A stretch of 64,000 bases of DNA from Arthrobacter sp. AZCC_0090 (GCF_014207375.1 NZ_JACHEE010000014.1:62001-126000), one strand, 5' to 3'; numbered from the stretch's first letter, positions 17,429 to 25,963 are shown. Made by a program: numbers and translations. The notes: generated by a model from the letters alone, not told the origin.

Positions 17429-17496
17429 TTTGTCGGTTGCCCAAGTTTCGCTGTTGCCTACGTTTGTCAGTTGCCCAAGTTTGTCAGTTGCCCATG
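17429..17496. repeat. tandem repeat, four 17-bp units
   Basis: Four consecutive 17-bp units follow the consensus TTTGTCAGTTGCCCAAG (plus strand). Units 1, 3 and 4 differ from it at 0-1 positions; unit 2 is diverged. They fill most of the 94-bp gap between mmsB and the enoyl-CoA hydratase gene. On the minus strand three units contain the mini-frame NTG GGC AAC followed by TGA or CGA. Confidence 0.85.
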
Positions 17497-17511
17497 ACCT
17501 ACCCGCCAAGG

Positions 17512-18435
17512 CTACTTGGCGGACTTGTCCCGGATGTCCGTGATGATGCCGGAGAAATCGCGCCCGGCTCCGCCTTCGGCCGCGAAGGCATCGTAAATCT
17601 GCGATGCCAGGTGCCCCATTTGACCGTCCACCCCGGTGCTCTCGAGCGCGTTGACCGCCAGCCGCAGGTCCTTCGCCATGAGCGCTCCGGCAAATCCGGG
17701 CTGGTAGTCGCGGTTGGCCGGGCTGGTGGGAACCGGTCCGGGAACCGGGCAGTTGGTGGTCAGCGCCCAGCACTGCCCCGAGGCGTTGGAGGCGACGTCG
17801 AACAACGCTTGGTGCGTCAGGCCCAGCTTCTCACCCAGGACGAACGCCTCGCTGACGGCAATCATGGAGACGCCCAGGATCATGTTGTTGCAGACCTTGG
17901 CTGCCTGCCCGGCTCCGTGATCCCCGCAGTGAACGATCCTCCGGCCCATGAGCTCCAGGATCGGCTTCACCGTTTCGAAGTCCTCGGGCAGCGCCCCCAC
18001 CATGAAGGTCAGGGTCCCGGCTTCGGCACCCACGACGCCTCCGGAAACGGGCGCATCCACGGAACGGTGGCCAGCTTCCAACGCAATGGCCGCGGCTTCG
18101 CGTGCCTCGTCAACGTTGATGGTGGAGCAGTCCAGGAACAGGGTGTCCGGCGCAGCCACCGAAAGCAGACCCTGGGTTCCGTCCACCCCCCGGTAGGCGT
18201 CCAGGACGTGTTTGCCGCTGGGCAGCATGGTCAGGACCACGGCCGCTCCGGCAACGGCTTCCTCAGCGGAATCCACTGTGTCAATGCCGTGTTCGCGGGC
18301 CGCCTCGAGCGCTGCCGGCACGGGATCGTACGCGACCACTTGATGCCCTGCTTTGACCAGATTCACGGCCATGGGGCCACCCATGTGGCCAAGGCCGAGG
18401 AAAGCGATGGTGCCGGAAGCTGCGTTTTCAGACAT
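17512..18435 (-). CDS. mmsB: 3-hydroxyisobutyrate dehydrogenase
   Basis: The 307-aa enzyme oxidises 3-hydroxyisobutyrate to methylmalonate semialdehyde with NAD+. It has the Rossmann motif AFLGLGHMGGPMA, the substrate-binding segment DAPVSGGVVGAEAGTLTFMVG, and GAGQAAKVCNNM with the catalytic lysine. AAGGAG at 7 nt supports ATG 18435; a longer frame to 18468 would only overlap the upstream gene further. It overlaps the stop of the hydrolase gene by 8 bp, so the two are cotranslated. Confidence 0.92.
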   Translation of the reverse strand: MSENAASGTIAFLGLGHMGGPMAVNLVKAGHQVVAYDPVPAALEAAREHGIDTVDSAEEAVAGAAVVLTMLPSGKHVLDAYRGVDGTQGLLSVAAPDTLFLDCSTINVDEAREAAAIALEAGHRSVDAPVSGGVVGAEAGTLTFMVGALPEDFETVKPILELMGRRIVHCGDHGAGQAAKVCNNMILGVSMIAVSEAFVLGEKLGLTHQALFDVASNASGQCWALTTNCPVPGPVPTSPANRDYQPGFAGALMAKDLRLAVNALESTGVDGQMGHLASQIYDAFAAEGGAGRDFSGIITDIRDKSAK

Positions 18436-19474
18436 GGTCGGACTCCTTTGAATGAAGTTTGAGTTCACGGTCGCCGAGCGGCGCGAAGAAGCCCTCGACG
18501 GCGGCCGGCGTCACCTCTGCCAGTGAAGCTGGCTTCCATTGTGGGTTTCGGTCCTTGTCCACCACTTGGGCGCGGATCCCCTCGCGGAAATCCGGCCCGG
18601 TCAGGCATCGGATCCCCACGCGGTATTCCTGTTCCAACGCCTCCTCGAGCGAGAGCCCCCGCACGCGCCGCAACGATTCGAGCGTGACTTTCACGGCCGT
18701 GGGCGACTTCGCCTCGATAGTTTGCGCGGCTGTAGCGGCGTCCCCACCGGCCGCGCGCAAGCTACCGACGATGTCCTCGGCGTCGTCGGCGGCATAAGCT
18801 GCGTCGATCCACTCGCGCTGGGCTTCCAAAACGGAGGCCGGCGGTTCTTGCGCGAAGCGCGCGACGGCGGCTTCCGCCGTCGAGGTTTCCAGCGCTTCCG
18901 CCAGCGCCGGCAGCTTTTCGGACGACACGAAATGGTCCGCGAGCCCGAGGAACAGGGCATCGGCTCCATCCAAGTGGGCACCCGTCAAAGCCGCATGGGT
19001 GCCCGATTCGCCAGGCGAGCGGGACAGCAGGAGGGTCCCTCCGACGTCGGGCACAAAACCTATGGTGGTTTCCGGCATGCCGGTACGGGTCCGCTCGGTG
19101 ACCACGCGCACTGAGCCGTGGGCGGAAATCCCGACACCGCCCCCGAGCACGAGCCCGTCCATGAAAGCCACGTAGGGCTTCGGGTAGCGGGCAATGAGCG
19201 AGTTCAAACGGTACTCCGCTGCCCAGAAGTCCGCCGTTTGGTCCCCATGGCGTAGCAGATCGTCGTAGATCGCTACGATGTCTCCACCCGCGCACAGCCC
19301 GCGGTCCCCGGCGCCGCGCACCAAAACCGTCTTGACGGCGTCGTCGTCCGCCCACTCGGTGAGTTGCTCCAGCATGGCTTTCACCATCCCGGCGGTGAGG
19401 GCGTTGACGGCCTTGGGACGGTTCAGGGTGACGACGCCGAGGTGGCCGCGCTTCTCGAACAGAACCTCAGCCAT
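18428..19474 (-). CDS. 3-hydroxyisobutyryl-CoA hydrolase (crotonase family)
   Basis: The 348-aa length and the motif LCAGGDIVAIYDDLLRHG separate this protein from ordinary enoyl-CoA hydratases (about 260 aa) and place it with 3-hydroxyisobutyryl-CoA hydrolases. LGGGVGISAHGSVRVVTERTR and MPETTIGFVPDVGG are the corresponding active-site segments. It would release 3-hydroxyisobutyrate from its CoA ester between the hydratase and MmsB. ATG 19474 overlaps the mmsA stop by one base (TGATG). Confidence 0.88.
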   Translation of the reverse strand: MAEVLFEKRGHLGVVTLNRPKAVNALTAGMVKAMLEQLTEWADDDAVKTVLVRGAGDRGLCAGGDIVAIYDDLLRHGDQTADFWAAEYRLNSLIARYPKPYVAFMDGLVLGGGVGISAHGSVRVVTERTRTGMPETTIGFVPDVGGTLLLSRSPGESGTHAALTGAHLDGADALFLGLADHFVSSEKLPALAEALETSTAEAAVARFAQEPPASVLEAQREWIDAAYAADDAEDIVGSLRAAGGDAATAAQTIEAKSPTAVKVTLESLRRVRGLSLEEALEQEYRVGIRCLTGPDFREGIRAQVVDKDRNPQWKPASLAEVTPAAVEGFFAPLGDRELKLHSKESDHV

Positions 19475-20973
19475 CAGCTGCCGGCCGGCATCACGAAGCT
19501 GGCGCCTTGGCGGATGCCGGAGGGCCAACGGGTGGTGACCGTCTTGGTCTTGGTGTAGAAACGGAAGGCGTCCGCGCCGTGCTGGTTGAGGTCGCCAAAG
19601 CCCGAGGCCTTCCAGCCTCCGAAGGTGTAGTAGGCGATCGGGACGGGAATGGGGACGTTGATACCCACCATGCCCACTTCGACGCGGCTGGCGAAGTCGC
19701 GGGCGGCGTCGCCGTCGCGAGTGAAGATCGCGACGCCGTTGCCGAACTCATGCTCGGAGCAGAGACGCAGCGCTTCTTCGTAGTCGGCCGCGCGGAGGAC
19801 GCTCAGGACAGGGCCGAAGATCTCCTCCTTGTAGATGGACATGTCCTTCGTCACGTTGTCGAAGAGCGTCGGGCCAACCCAGAAACCACCGTCGTAGCCG
19901 TCCACTGTGAGGCCGCGCCCGTCCGTGACCAGCGTGGCGCCTTGGTCCACGCCGGCCTGGATGTAACCCTCGATCCGTTCCTTGGCGGAGGCGGCCACCA
20001 CCGGGCCGAAGTCCGAGTCCTTGGCCAGGCTGGGACCCACCTTGAGGACCTTGATGCGATCCTGCAGCTTGGAGACCAGCTGATCAGCAGTCTCCTGGCC
20101 AACCGGCACCGCCACGGAAATGGCCATGCAACGCTCGCCGGCTGAGCCGAAGCCGGCACCGATGAGGGCATCCGCGGCCATGTCGAGATCGGCGTCGGGC
20201 ATGATCACCATGTGGTTCTTGGCGCCGCCGAAGCACTGGGCGCGCTTGCCGTGGGCCGCTGCCGTGGCGTAAATGTACTGGGCAATCGGCGTGGAACCGA
20301 CAAAGCCGATGGCTTTCACGCGCGGATCCTCAAGGAGCGTGTCAACGGCTTCCTTGTCGCCGTTGATGACATTGAAGACGCCGTTCGGCAGGCCTGCCTC
20401 GGTGAAGAGTTCAGCCAGACGCAGTGGCACCGAAGGGTCGCGTTCCGAGGGCTTGAGGATGAAGGCGTTGCCGGCCGCGAGCGCTGGTCCGGACTTCCAG
20501 AGGGGAATCATGGCCGGGAAGTTGAAGGGGGTGATGCCCGCGACGACGCCGAGCGGCTGGCGCAGCGAGTGGACGTCGATTCCAGTGCCGGCGCTATCCG
20601 AGAATTCGCCCTTGAGCATGTGCGGAGCGCCGGCGGCGAACTCCACCACTTCGATGCCGCGCTGGATATCGCCCTTGGCATCCGGGAAGGTCTTGCCGTG
20701 CTCGGACGACAGGAGCGTGGCGAGCTCGTCCATGTGTTCGTTGACCAGGTCCACGAACTTCAGCAGGATCCGGCCGCGGCGCTGCGGGTTCATGGCGGCC
20801 CATTCGAGCTGCCCCTTCTCCGCGTTCGCAATCGCGTTCCTGACCTCATCAGCACTGGCCAGCGGAAGCTTTGCCTGGACCTCGCCGGTGCAGGGATCGT
20901 AGACATCGCTGAAGCGCCCGGAGGTCCCGTCGATCCTCTGGCCGTCAATGTAGTGGGAAAGTTCGCGCACCAT
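19474..20973 (-). CDS. mmsA: methylmalonate-semialdehyde dehydrogenase (CoA-acylating)
   Basis: The 499-aa aldehyde dehydrogenase converts methylmalonate semialdehyde to propionyl-CoA. The catalytic cysteine is in GSAGERCMAISVAVPVG, and the cofactor pocket reads TPFNFPAMIPLW and GFVGSTPIAQYIY. The N-terminal YIDGQRIDGTSGRFSDVYDP and the C-terminal PIPVPIAYYTFGGWK are typical of MmsA rather than other aldehyde dehydrogenases. AAGGAG 6 nt before ATG 20973 fixes the start. It is the first gene of the valine operon. Confidence 0.93.
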   Translation of the reverse strand: MVRELSHYIDGQRIDGTSGRFSDVYDPCTGEVQAKLPLASADEVRNAIANAEKGQLEWAAMNPQRRGRILLKFVDLVNEHMDELATLLSSEHGKTFPDAKGDIQRGIEVVEFAAGAPHMLKGEFSDSAGTGIDVHSLRQPLGVVAGITPFNFPAMIPLWKSGPALAAGNAFILKPSERDPSVPLRLAELFTEAGLPNGVFNVINGDKEAVDTLLEDPRVKAIGFVGSTPIAQYIYATAAAHGKRAQCFGGAKNHMVIMPDADLDMAADALIGAGFGSAGERCMAISVAVPVGQETADQLVSKLQDRIKVLKVGPSLAKDSDFGPVVAASAKERIEGYIQAGVDQGATLVTDGRGLTVDGYDGGFWVGPTLFDNVTKDMSIYKEEIFGPVLSVLRAADYEEALRLCSEHEFGNGVAIFTRDGDAARDFASRVEVGMVGINVPIPVPIAYYTFGGWKASGFGDLNQHGADAFRFYTKTKTVTTRWPSGIRQGASFVMPAGS

Positions 20974-21192
20974 GGAATGCTCCTTTGCATATGTGACTAC
21001 CCGCGGCCTCGAAGGCACATGTCCAGCCGTGCTCACCTGTGCTTCGGGACGTCTTTGATCCCGAATATACTCGGACTTCCTACTAATTTCTAGGGGTCTC
21101 TTGCGTCCCGGAGGTTGACGCGGTCTGCGCACAAACGCTTGGGCAACGGAGGTATTGCCGGTGGAAGGGTGGGTTTCGGAAGTTGACGCTTT

Positions 21193-22284
21193 TCACCTGT
21201 TCTTGAAGTATCGGAAGAGGTGCCTTTCCCTGGTCATGCCTACCGCGGCTGTGGCACCGATCATGAAAGCCATGGCCGCCATGAGTGGGGGCTTGATCCC
21301 CAAAACCCTGATGGTCAAGAGATCTTGCCCGCCAACAGTGCCTGAGGCGTACAGGATCAGCGGTATTGCAAGGATCCAGGACATCAGCCCTATTACTCCG
21401 CATTCAATAGCAATCTGCACTGTTTGACCGACGGTCGTGACACCACTGTGCTTGGCCGATGCTAGTTCGAGGCGTCGGGCACGGACCGATAGATAGCCCA
21501 GAACCACTCCTACGGCAAGGGCCGCCATGGCGCCCAAGCGGGTGATGCGCTGATCGAACTGAGCCGCGCCATCGAAGTTCAACCCGTTGCGCGTATTCAA
21601 CTGGCCGACGACAGGTGGGTCTGTGTTCGGTTCATCTTCGGCCGGGATCATCGACAACCGAATGAGTGTCCGCAATTCGGGATGCTGCGGCCAGGAGCTG
21701 ACCCAGCATTCGTCAAAGGCACTGATCGCCGGGACGGGCACTAAAATCCCGTAAGCAAATCCGGCGCGACGCCCGTCTGCAGGATAGTCGTACACCCCGC
21801 GAACCACGGCAGTCCCTTGCTCGGTCTCGATCCTTTGCTTCGGCTCAAGGGCGGGCGAATTGATATCCAGCGCCTCGGCGACGTCGTTGGAGACAACAAT
21901 GCCATCCACCTCGGCCGATGCCTGCGCACCAAAAAAACGCAGGAATCCACTGGTGACCTCCTTAGCCGGGACGGTTGATCCAGGCAACGCCAAGAACTTC
22001 GCATCCGGGGCAGATCGCAGCGCGCCGGCGGCGGTGACTCCAGGCAGTCCAGCGAGTTGTTCGCATTTCTCGCCGTCAATCGCGCCGGCAGCGACGAAGG
22101 TGGTGACGTTTGCCCCGGACCCCTTATACGAGTTCGCCTGTGAAATCAGCGACTGGGTCGCCGCAATGTCCGCGATCCCCAGCCCCGACCCCAGGAACGC
22201 CAAAGCAAAGGCGAACCAGACCGCCCTGGATGCTCCGGACATGATGTTCCTCCAGGCCTCGCTGAAGGTCTCGGCCCTGTTCAT
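21193..22284 (-). CDS. MacB/FtsX-type ABC transporter permease
   Basis: The 363-aa protein has one membrane helix near residues 20-40, an extracytoplasmic domain of about 200 residues with two or three cysteines, and three further helices in the last 120 residues. This is the FtsX/MacB topology used to expel peptides or lipoproteins rather than import solutes. It overlaps the ATPase gene by 4 bp (ATGA) and is the last gene of the five-gene secreted-peptide operon. Sequence outside the helices is not recognised. Confidence 0.7.
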   Translation of the reverse strand: MNRAETFSEAWRNIMSGASRAVWFAFALAFLGSGLGIADIAATQSLISQANSYKGSGANVTTFVAAGAIDGEKCEQLAGLPGVTAAGALRSAPDAKFLALPGSTVPAKEVTSGFLRFFGAQASAEVDGIVVSNDVAEALDINSPALEPKQRIETEQGTAVVRGVYDYPADGRRAGFAYGILVPVPAISAFDECWVSSWPQHPELRTLIRLSMIPAEDEPNTDPPVVGQLNTRNGLNFDGAAQFDQRITRLGAMAALAVGVVLGYLSVRARRLELASAKHSGVTTVGQTVQIAIECGVIGLMSWILAIPLILYASGTVGGQDLLTIRVLGIKPPLMAAMAFMIGATAAVGMTRERHLFRYFKNR

Positions 22285-22886
22285 TTGCCGATATTCCCCA
22301 GATCAAGGACATCTGTGCAGGCGTCGCGCGTGGCCGGATCGTGGGTAGCGACAATGATGATCGCACCATTGGCGGAGATCGCTTGAAGCGCTGAATTTAC
22401 TGATGCCCCGGTGCGGGGGTCCAACTGGGCAGTAGGTTCATCAACCAGAAGCAGCTGGGGGGCCGCGGCGATTGCGCGAGCCAGCATTAGCCTCTGTGCT
22501 TCGCCGCCGGACAGCTGCCGGAAACGCCGGCCCGCAACCGACGTGAGATCGACGGAATCCATAAGTGCCAACGCCCTAGCTTCGGCATCAACCCTCCGAT
22601 GCCCTTGGGCAAGGAGCGGTAAAGCGACGTGATCCAAGGCGGTGCGTGGACCGACCCCGTGGGGGTTCTGGAATACCCACGAAATCCGAGTGATTCCTTC
22701 AATCGCCACAGTGCCGGATGTGGGTTTCATCCAGCCTGCAATGATGCTCAACAGGGTGCTCTTGCCGGACCCTGAAGGACCAGTCAACGCATACTTGTGA
22801 CCTGGGAAGAAATCGTGGCTTAGCTCCTCGAAAAGGGGCAACTGCCCGCCGAAGCCACACCCGACGCGTTCAAGGCTTATTCGCAC
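22281..22886 (-). CDS. ABC transporter ATP-binding protein (LolD/MacB type)
   Basis: The 201-aa ATPase has Walker A GPSGSGKST at about residues 36-44, the signature LSGGEAQR, Walker B LLLVDEPTAQLD and the switch histidine in VATHDP. Its short length is typical of ATPases paired with MacB/FtsX permeases. GTG at 22886 is used as start and overlaps the adaptor gene by 10 bp; the stop overlaps the permease start. It would energise movement of the operon's peptide or clear it from the membrane. Confidence 0.88.
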   Translation of the reverse strand: MRISLERVGCGFGGQLPLFEELSHDFFPGHKYALTGPSGSGKSTLLSIIAGWMKPTSGTVAIEGITRISWVFQNPHGVGPRTALDHVALPLLAQGHRRVDAEARALALMDSVDLTSVAGRRFRQLSGGEAQRLMLARAIAAAPQLLLVDEPTAQLDPRTGASVNSALQAISANGAIIIVATHDPATRDACTDVLDLGNIGK

Positions 22887-23926
22887 AGCACTCCAGGTTC
22901 TGGTTTGAGGTCAATCTCGCTTAGTGCGTCGACGCCTACGCCAGACACGAACGTGACACCAAGCTGCGAGCCTAGAATCACTACGCGATGGACCTCTTTG
23001 CGGGAGGAGATACAGCCAGCGGTTGCATTTAGGCCGAAGATTGCTCCAGGAGGAACCCCAAGGACCCTCACGGAATGGGCAAGTTCGTACCGCGCGGCGA
23101 AAATCCCTGGCCTGTCAGAGGTTTGTGATGCAAGGAAACTCGGTGTCCTGATCAGCTTGCCCAGTGCGCCGGGATCCGAAATCCTACCATCGGCAGGCAT
23201 CGGGAAATCTGATGAGTCGATCGCGATTCGACGCTCGCCCGGGGCCGCACGCTGCGGCAAATTGGTGATTCTTGCGCCAGTAGCTTGTGGTGGAAGTTCC
23301 GCCAAGCCCTGCCCCTGGCCGACGACGGATCCCACCGACGCAGTGCATTTCTGAACGGGCTGCTCCCGGTCAGGGAGCCACACGATCCGACTTCTTTCGA
23401 TGACGGCACCGTTGGTTCGCGAGCCAAGGGAGGCAGCCAATGCAGCGTACGCTTCAAGTGTCTCTGAGGTGACAGTTGCCGTTGTTCCGATCCCATGCCC
23501 GAGCTGATTGAGCTCAGCCTGCAGCGAGCGCACGTCAGCGCCGGAATCGCCAGGATGCAGGTCGCGCCACAAGGGTGTTGTTGTAGCGAGGCTGAGCAGA
23601 GGTTCCCCATCGATCGCAAAAGCAGCGGTGCCTGACCTCAGTAAACCGCCCTCCGTACAGGCCGACGAGGTGACAGTCCCGCCAAGCCCGGCAATTAAGC
23701 TTCGCGGTCCAGATTGCTCGACCGCAACTTGAACAGTCCTTGAATCCTTGAAGTCAGTCGCTGAGACCTTTACAGCCGTGGCCTGAGTCGGTCGACTAAG
23801 TGAGTCCGGCGTCGTCGTGGGAGCCACGGCGAGCCCGGAAGCGAACGCCAGTGCGCTTGCCAGAACGGCTGCCAATGCACTGGCTCTCCGCGTCTGCCCT
23901 TGTTCGCGTCCAAATTTCCGCCACAT
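22877..23926 (-). CDS. peptidoglycan-binding periplasmic-adaptor-like protein
   Basis: The 349-aa protein has an N-terminal membrane anchor or signal (residues about 15-38), then a peptidoglycan-binding repeat: HPGDSGADVRSLQAELNQLG at about residues 125-145. The rest resembles adaptor proteins that sit next to MacB-type exporters in Gram-positive bacteria, with alternating beta segments. ATG 23926 joins the lipoprotein stop as TGATG. In this context it probably links the ABC permease to the cell wall. No enzyme motif is visible. Confidence 0.65.
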   Translation of the reverse strand: MWRKFGREQGQTRRASALAAVLASALAFASGLAVAPTTTPDSLSRPTQATAVKVSATDFKDSRTVQVAVEQSGPRSLIAGLGGTVTSSACTEGGLLRSGTAAFAIDGEPLLSLATTTPLWRDLHPGDSGADVRSLQAELNQLGHGIGTTATVTSETLEAYAALAASLGSRTNGAVIERSRIVWLPDREQPVQKCTASVGSVVGQGQGLAELPPQATGARITNLPQRAAPGERRIAIDSSDFPMPADGRISDPGALGKLIRTPSFLASQTSDRPGIFAARYELAHSVRVLGVPPGAIFGLNATAGCISSRKEVHRVVILGSQLGVTFVSGVGVDALSEIDLKPEPGVLCE

Positions 23927-24549
23927 CAAGGGATGGTTCCTTCACGATTAAGCGGATCTAGGCTGCAGGCTCGGAATCTCGGATCACCAACATCGAAAGG
24001 GAAATTCTGTTCACCAAAAGCCGCTTCATAGTCTTTGGCAGAGTAACCCCGCTCGGCCAGGCCGCTACGCGAAAGGCATTCGACCATGATAGCGAACTCG
24101 TCCTTGTTTTCAGGGTTTCTATTGATTTGGAAATAAAGACTCGATATCTGCCCAGACGTTTCCGCCCGGCAGTTCTTGCTGAGTTCATCGTATTTCGCAT
24201 CAGTCATACCGGCCGGGGAAGTTGATTTGATGGAGTCACTTTCCTGAAGCTCAATTTGGATATCAAACGCCGCCATGCAGGAAACGAATTCTGTCCTTAC
24301 CTCATGGTTCTCTTGGTCGGTAATTTTTTCGTCCGACAAGATCTTCCTCTGCAGCTCGGTAGTTGCGGTCGTGTAGGCCGAGCGGAAGTAGTCGGCCCAC
24401 GGTCCATGGAACGTCGGAACGTCCCCCTTCTGTTGAGACCCTGGACCGCCCCCCTGAACATCGTTCCCGCCGCTCGAGCAGCCGGCGATCGAAAATACCA
24501 ACGCAACCAGGATCAAAACGGTTCGGTGCAAATGCCGGGAACGCACCAC
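23926..24549 (-). CDS. lipoprotein of unknown function
   Basis: The 207-aa product starts with a basic N-terminus and hydrophobic core ending in the lipobox SIAGC (Cys24), followed by a Ser/Gly-rich linker, so it should be anchored on the outer face of the membrane. The mature domain is rich in charged residues and holds several cysteines (FVSCMAAF, KNCRAET, VECLSRSG, FRACSLD) that could form disulfides. It lies 6 bp after the secreted-peptide gene. A chaperone, receptor or immunity role is possible, but none is recognised from sequence. Confidence 0.65.
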   Translation of the reverse strand: MVRSRHLHRTVLILVALVFSIAGCSSGGNDVQGGGPGSQQKGDVPTFHGPWADYFRSAYTTATTELQRKILSDEKITDQENHEVRTEFVSCMAAFDIQIELQESDSIKSTSPAGMTDAKYDELSKNCRAETSGQISSLYFQINRNPENKDEFAIMVECLSRSGLAERGYSAKDYEAAFGEQNFPFDVGDPRFRACSLDPLNREGTIP

Positions 24550-24555
24550 GACCTA

Positions 24556-24855
24556 CTACACCCGAGCCCACCCATAGGAAGTGATGTTGACGTAGTTCTT
24601 CAATTGCCAAGACGATTGCCCACGGTAAGCTGCCGGCCCTTCGTAACGAGTCCCAAAGTTGACCGTCACTCTGCTCTTGATCGGGAAACTGCAGACGGCA
24701 TTGACTGCCCGACTAGTGTTGTAATCGCCACAAAGCCCCGGGACGGCCGCGGCGGGCTGGGCTGCGGCGAGTTCTCCGACGACAAGAAGCCCGACAACTA
24801 CGGTCGCGGCTCCACCCTTTTTAGCCACGCCCGTTTTAAGCTCAATCAAACCCAT
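24556..24855 (-). CDS. small secreted two-cysteine peptide, possible bacteriocin-like
   Basis: The 99-aa precursor has a Sec-type signal (LKTGVAKKGGAATVVVGLLVV) ending at about AAAQPAAA, leaving a mature peptide of about 59 residues. It has two cysteines (GLCGDYN and NAVCSFP) able to form one disulfide, and a C-terminus rich in Tyr, Trp and Asn. ATG 24855 has GGGGAT at 5 nt; an in-frame ATG at 24909 is possible. It is the first gene of a packed operon with an ABC exporter. The family is not recognised; the lactococcin-972 consensus is not present. Confidence 0.55.
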   Translation of the reverse strand: MGLIELKTGVAKKGGAATVVVGLLVVGELAAAQPAAAVPGLCGDYNTSRAVNAVCSFPIKSRVTVNFGTRYEGPAAYRGQSSWQLKNYVNITSYGWARV

Positions 24856-24956
24856 TTGGATCCCCAATATATTCATTCCCGGACGTTGTCGCCCGAGTAC
24901 CGAGAACATAACGGAGCCAGACCCAACCTGGAAGCCAAGTGAGATTGATCACATTG

Positions 24957-25751
24957 TCAGGGCTCGTGTCGACCTACAGCCGAGCTCATTTTGTGGGCTT
25001 CTTCCATGAGCAATTTGCCGAGGAATTCCTGGCGCTCCGGGCGGAATCGCGGCTCGATGCCCGTGAGGGACAACGCCCCGATGGGCCTACCCAGTTGGTC
25101 GAAAACGGCGGCGCCCATCCCCCAGCTACCTTCCAGGACCAAGCCGGGATTCACCGAGTACCCGGCCATTCGGGTCTGCTCAAGGTTCCCGCGAACCACA
25201 CTCTCGGTGTGGCCGACGGCGAAGCCCCCTGCATGGCGTTCCCAGCCAGACAGGATGGCGGCCTGCTCGTCTTCCGGCAGGAAGGCCATGATTGCCGTGC
25301 CCGCTGACGCCACGCCGAGGGGGAACCTGACGCCCTCGTGCAACACGAACGAGCGCACGGGAAAGCTGCCTTCTTCACGCAACACGCACACCGTTTCGTG
25401 CCCTCGCCGGATGGAATAGAAGGAACTCTCTCCGCTCTCCTCGGCCAGGCGGCGCAGGCTGGGCCGGGCAAGGTCCTCAAACGGGAACCGCGCTGCCGCC
25501 ACGGATCCCAGCAGGAAGATCTCCGGACCCAAGATCCAGTTGCCGGTCCGCTGATCGTGGTCCAGCAGGCCTTCGGCGGCGAGGGATGCGAGCAAGCGGT
25601 GCACCGTGGGGCGGGTCAGTCCTGATTCGCGGACCAGGCCAGCGATGGACATGCCCTCCGGCTTGCGCCCCACAAGCCGCAGGAGCGCGGCAACACGTCC
25701 CACCACCTGGGCGCCCTGGACCGGTTTGTTTTGCGGCTGCTGAGCCACCAT
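24957..25751 (-). CDS. IclR family transcriptional regulator
   Basis: The 264-aa protein has the IclR winged helix-turn-helix (RVAALLRLVG, GLVRESGLTRPTVHRLLASLAAEGLL) and the C-terminal effector domain (YSIRRGHETVCVLREEGSFPVR; FPLGVASAGTAIMAFLPE). AAGGAG 6 nt before ATG 25751 fixes the start; GTG 25778 is less likely. It is divergent from the CoA-transferase/thiolase operon, and three matching palindromes lie in the gap, so it most likely controls that operon and itself in response to an organic acid. Confidence 0.9.
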   Translation of the reverse strand: MVAQQPQNKPVQGAQVVGRVAALLRLVGRKPEGMSIAGLVRESGLTRPTVHRLLASLAAEGLLDHDQRTGNWILGPEIFLLGSVAAARFPFEDLARPSLRRLAEESGESSFYSIRRGHETVCVLREEGSFPVRSFVLHEGVRFPLGVASAGTAIMAFLPEDEQAAILSGWERHAGGFAVGHTESVVRGNLEQTRMAGYSVNPGLVLEGSWGMGAAVFDQLGRPIGALSLTGIEPRFRPERQEFLGKLLMEEAHKMSSAVGRHEP

Positions 25752-25773
25752 CACAGTCTCCTTCAAAATTTCC

Positions 25774-25786
25774 TCCACAATGTGGA
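25774..25786. promoter_or_regulatory. IclR-type operator, copy 1
   Basis: TCCACAATGTGGA is a perfect 13-bp palindrome with a single central base. It lies in the leader just upstream of the iclR start, where binding could block transcription or translation of the regulator. Confidence 0.55.
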
Positions 25787-25803
25787 CACTTCAAAGACTA
25801 GCG

Positions 25804-25816
25804 TCCACACTGTGCA
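25804..25816. promoter_or_regulatory. IclR-type operator, copy 2
   Basis: TCCACACTGTGCA matches copy 1 in both half-sites except for one base in the right half. It is 30 bp from copy 1 (start to start), about three helical turns. Confidence 0.45.
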
Positions 25817-25917
25817 AATTCAGTCCGCGGTACCTTTAGCACGCCGTTGACCGTCCGCGCCGGACCGCCATAAGCTCCTTGCTACGCGACATACCAAACG
25901 TCTTATCCAGACGGCGT

Positions 25918-25932
25918 GTCCACAAAGTGGAC
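25918..25932. promoter_or_regulatory. IclR-type operator, copy 3
   Basis: GTCCACAAAGTGGAC is a palindrome (6-bp arms GTCCAC/GTGGAC) 31 bp before the CoA-transferase start codon. It shares the TCCACA half-site with copies 1 and 2 and is placed to control the catabolic operon. Confidence 0.55.
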
Positions 25933-25963
25933 TCAATAAGCTACTCAAAGACGAGGACAAGCC

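Noticed and set aside
17429..17496. CRISPR array
   Set aside because: The units follow each other directly without unique spacers, and no cas gene is in the window.
17035..18462. Open frame of 475 codons opposite mmsB and the enoyl-CoA hydratase gene
   Set aside because: Antisense to two conserved genes, no motif, no ribosome site.
24556..24855. Lactococcin 972-type bacteriocin
   Set aside because: Small secreted size and neighbouring ABC genes are suggestive, but the C-terminal Trp/Tyr-Asn-Phe-Trp pattern of that family is absent, so only a general bacteriocin-like label is kept.
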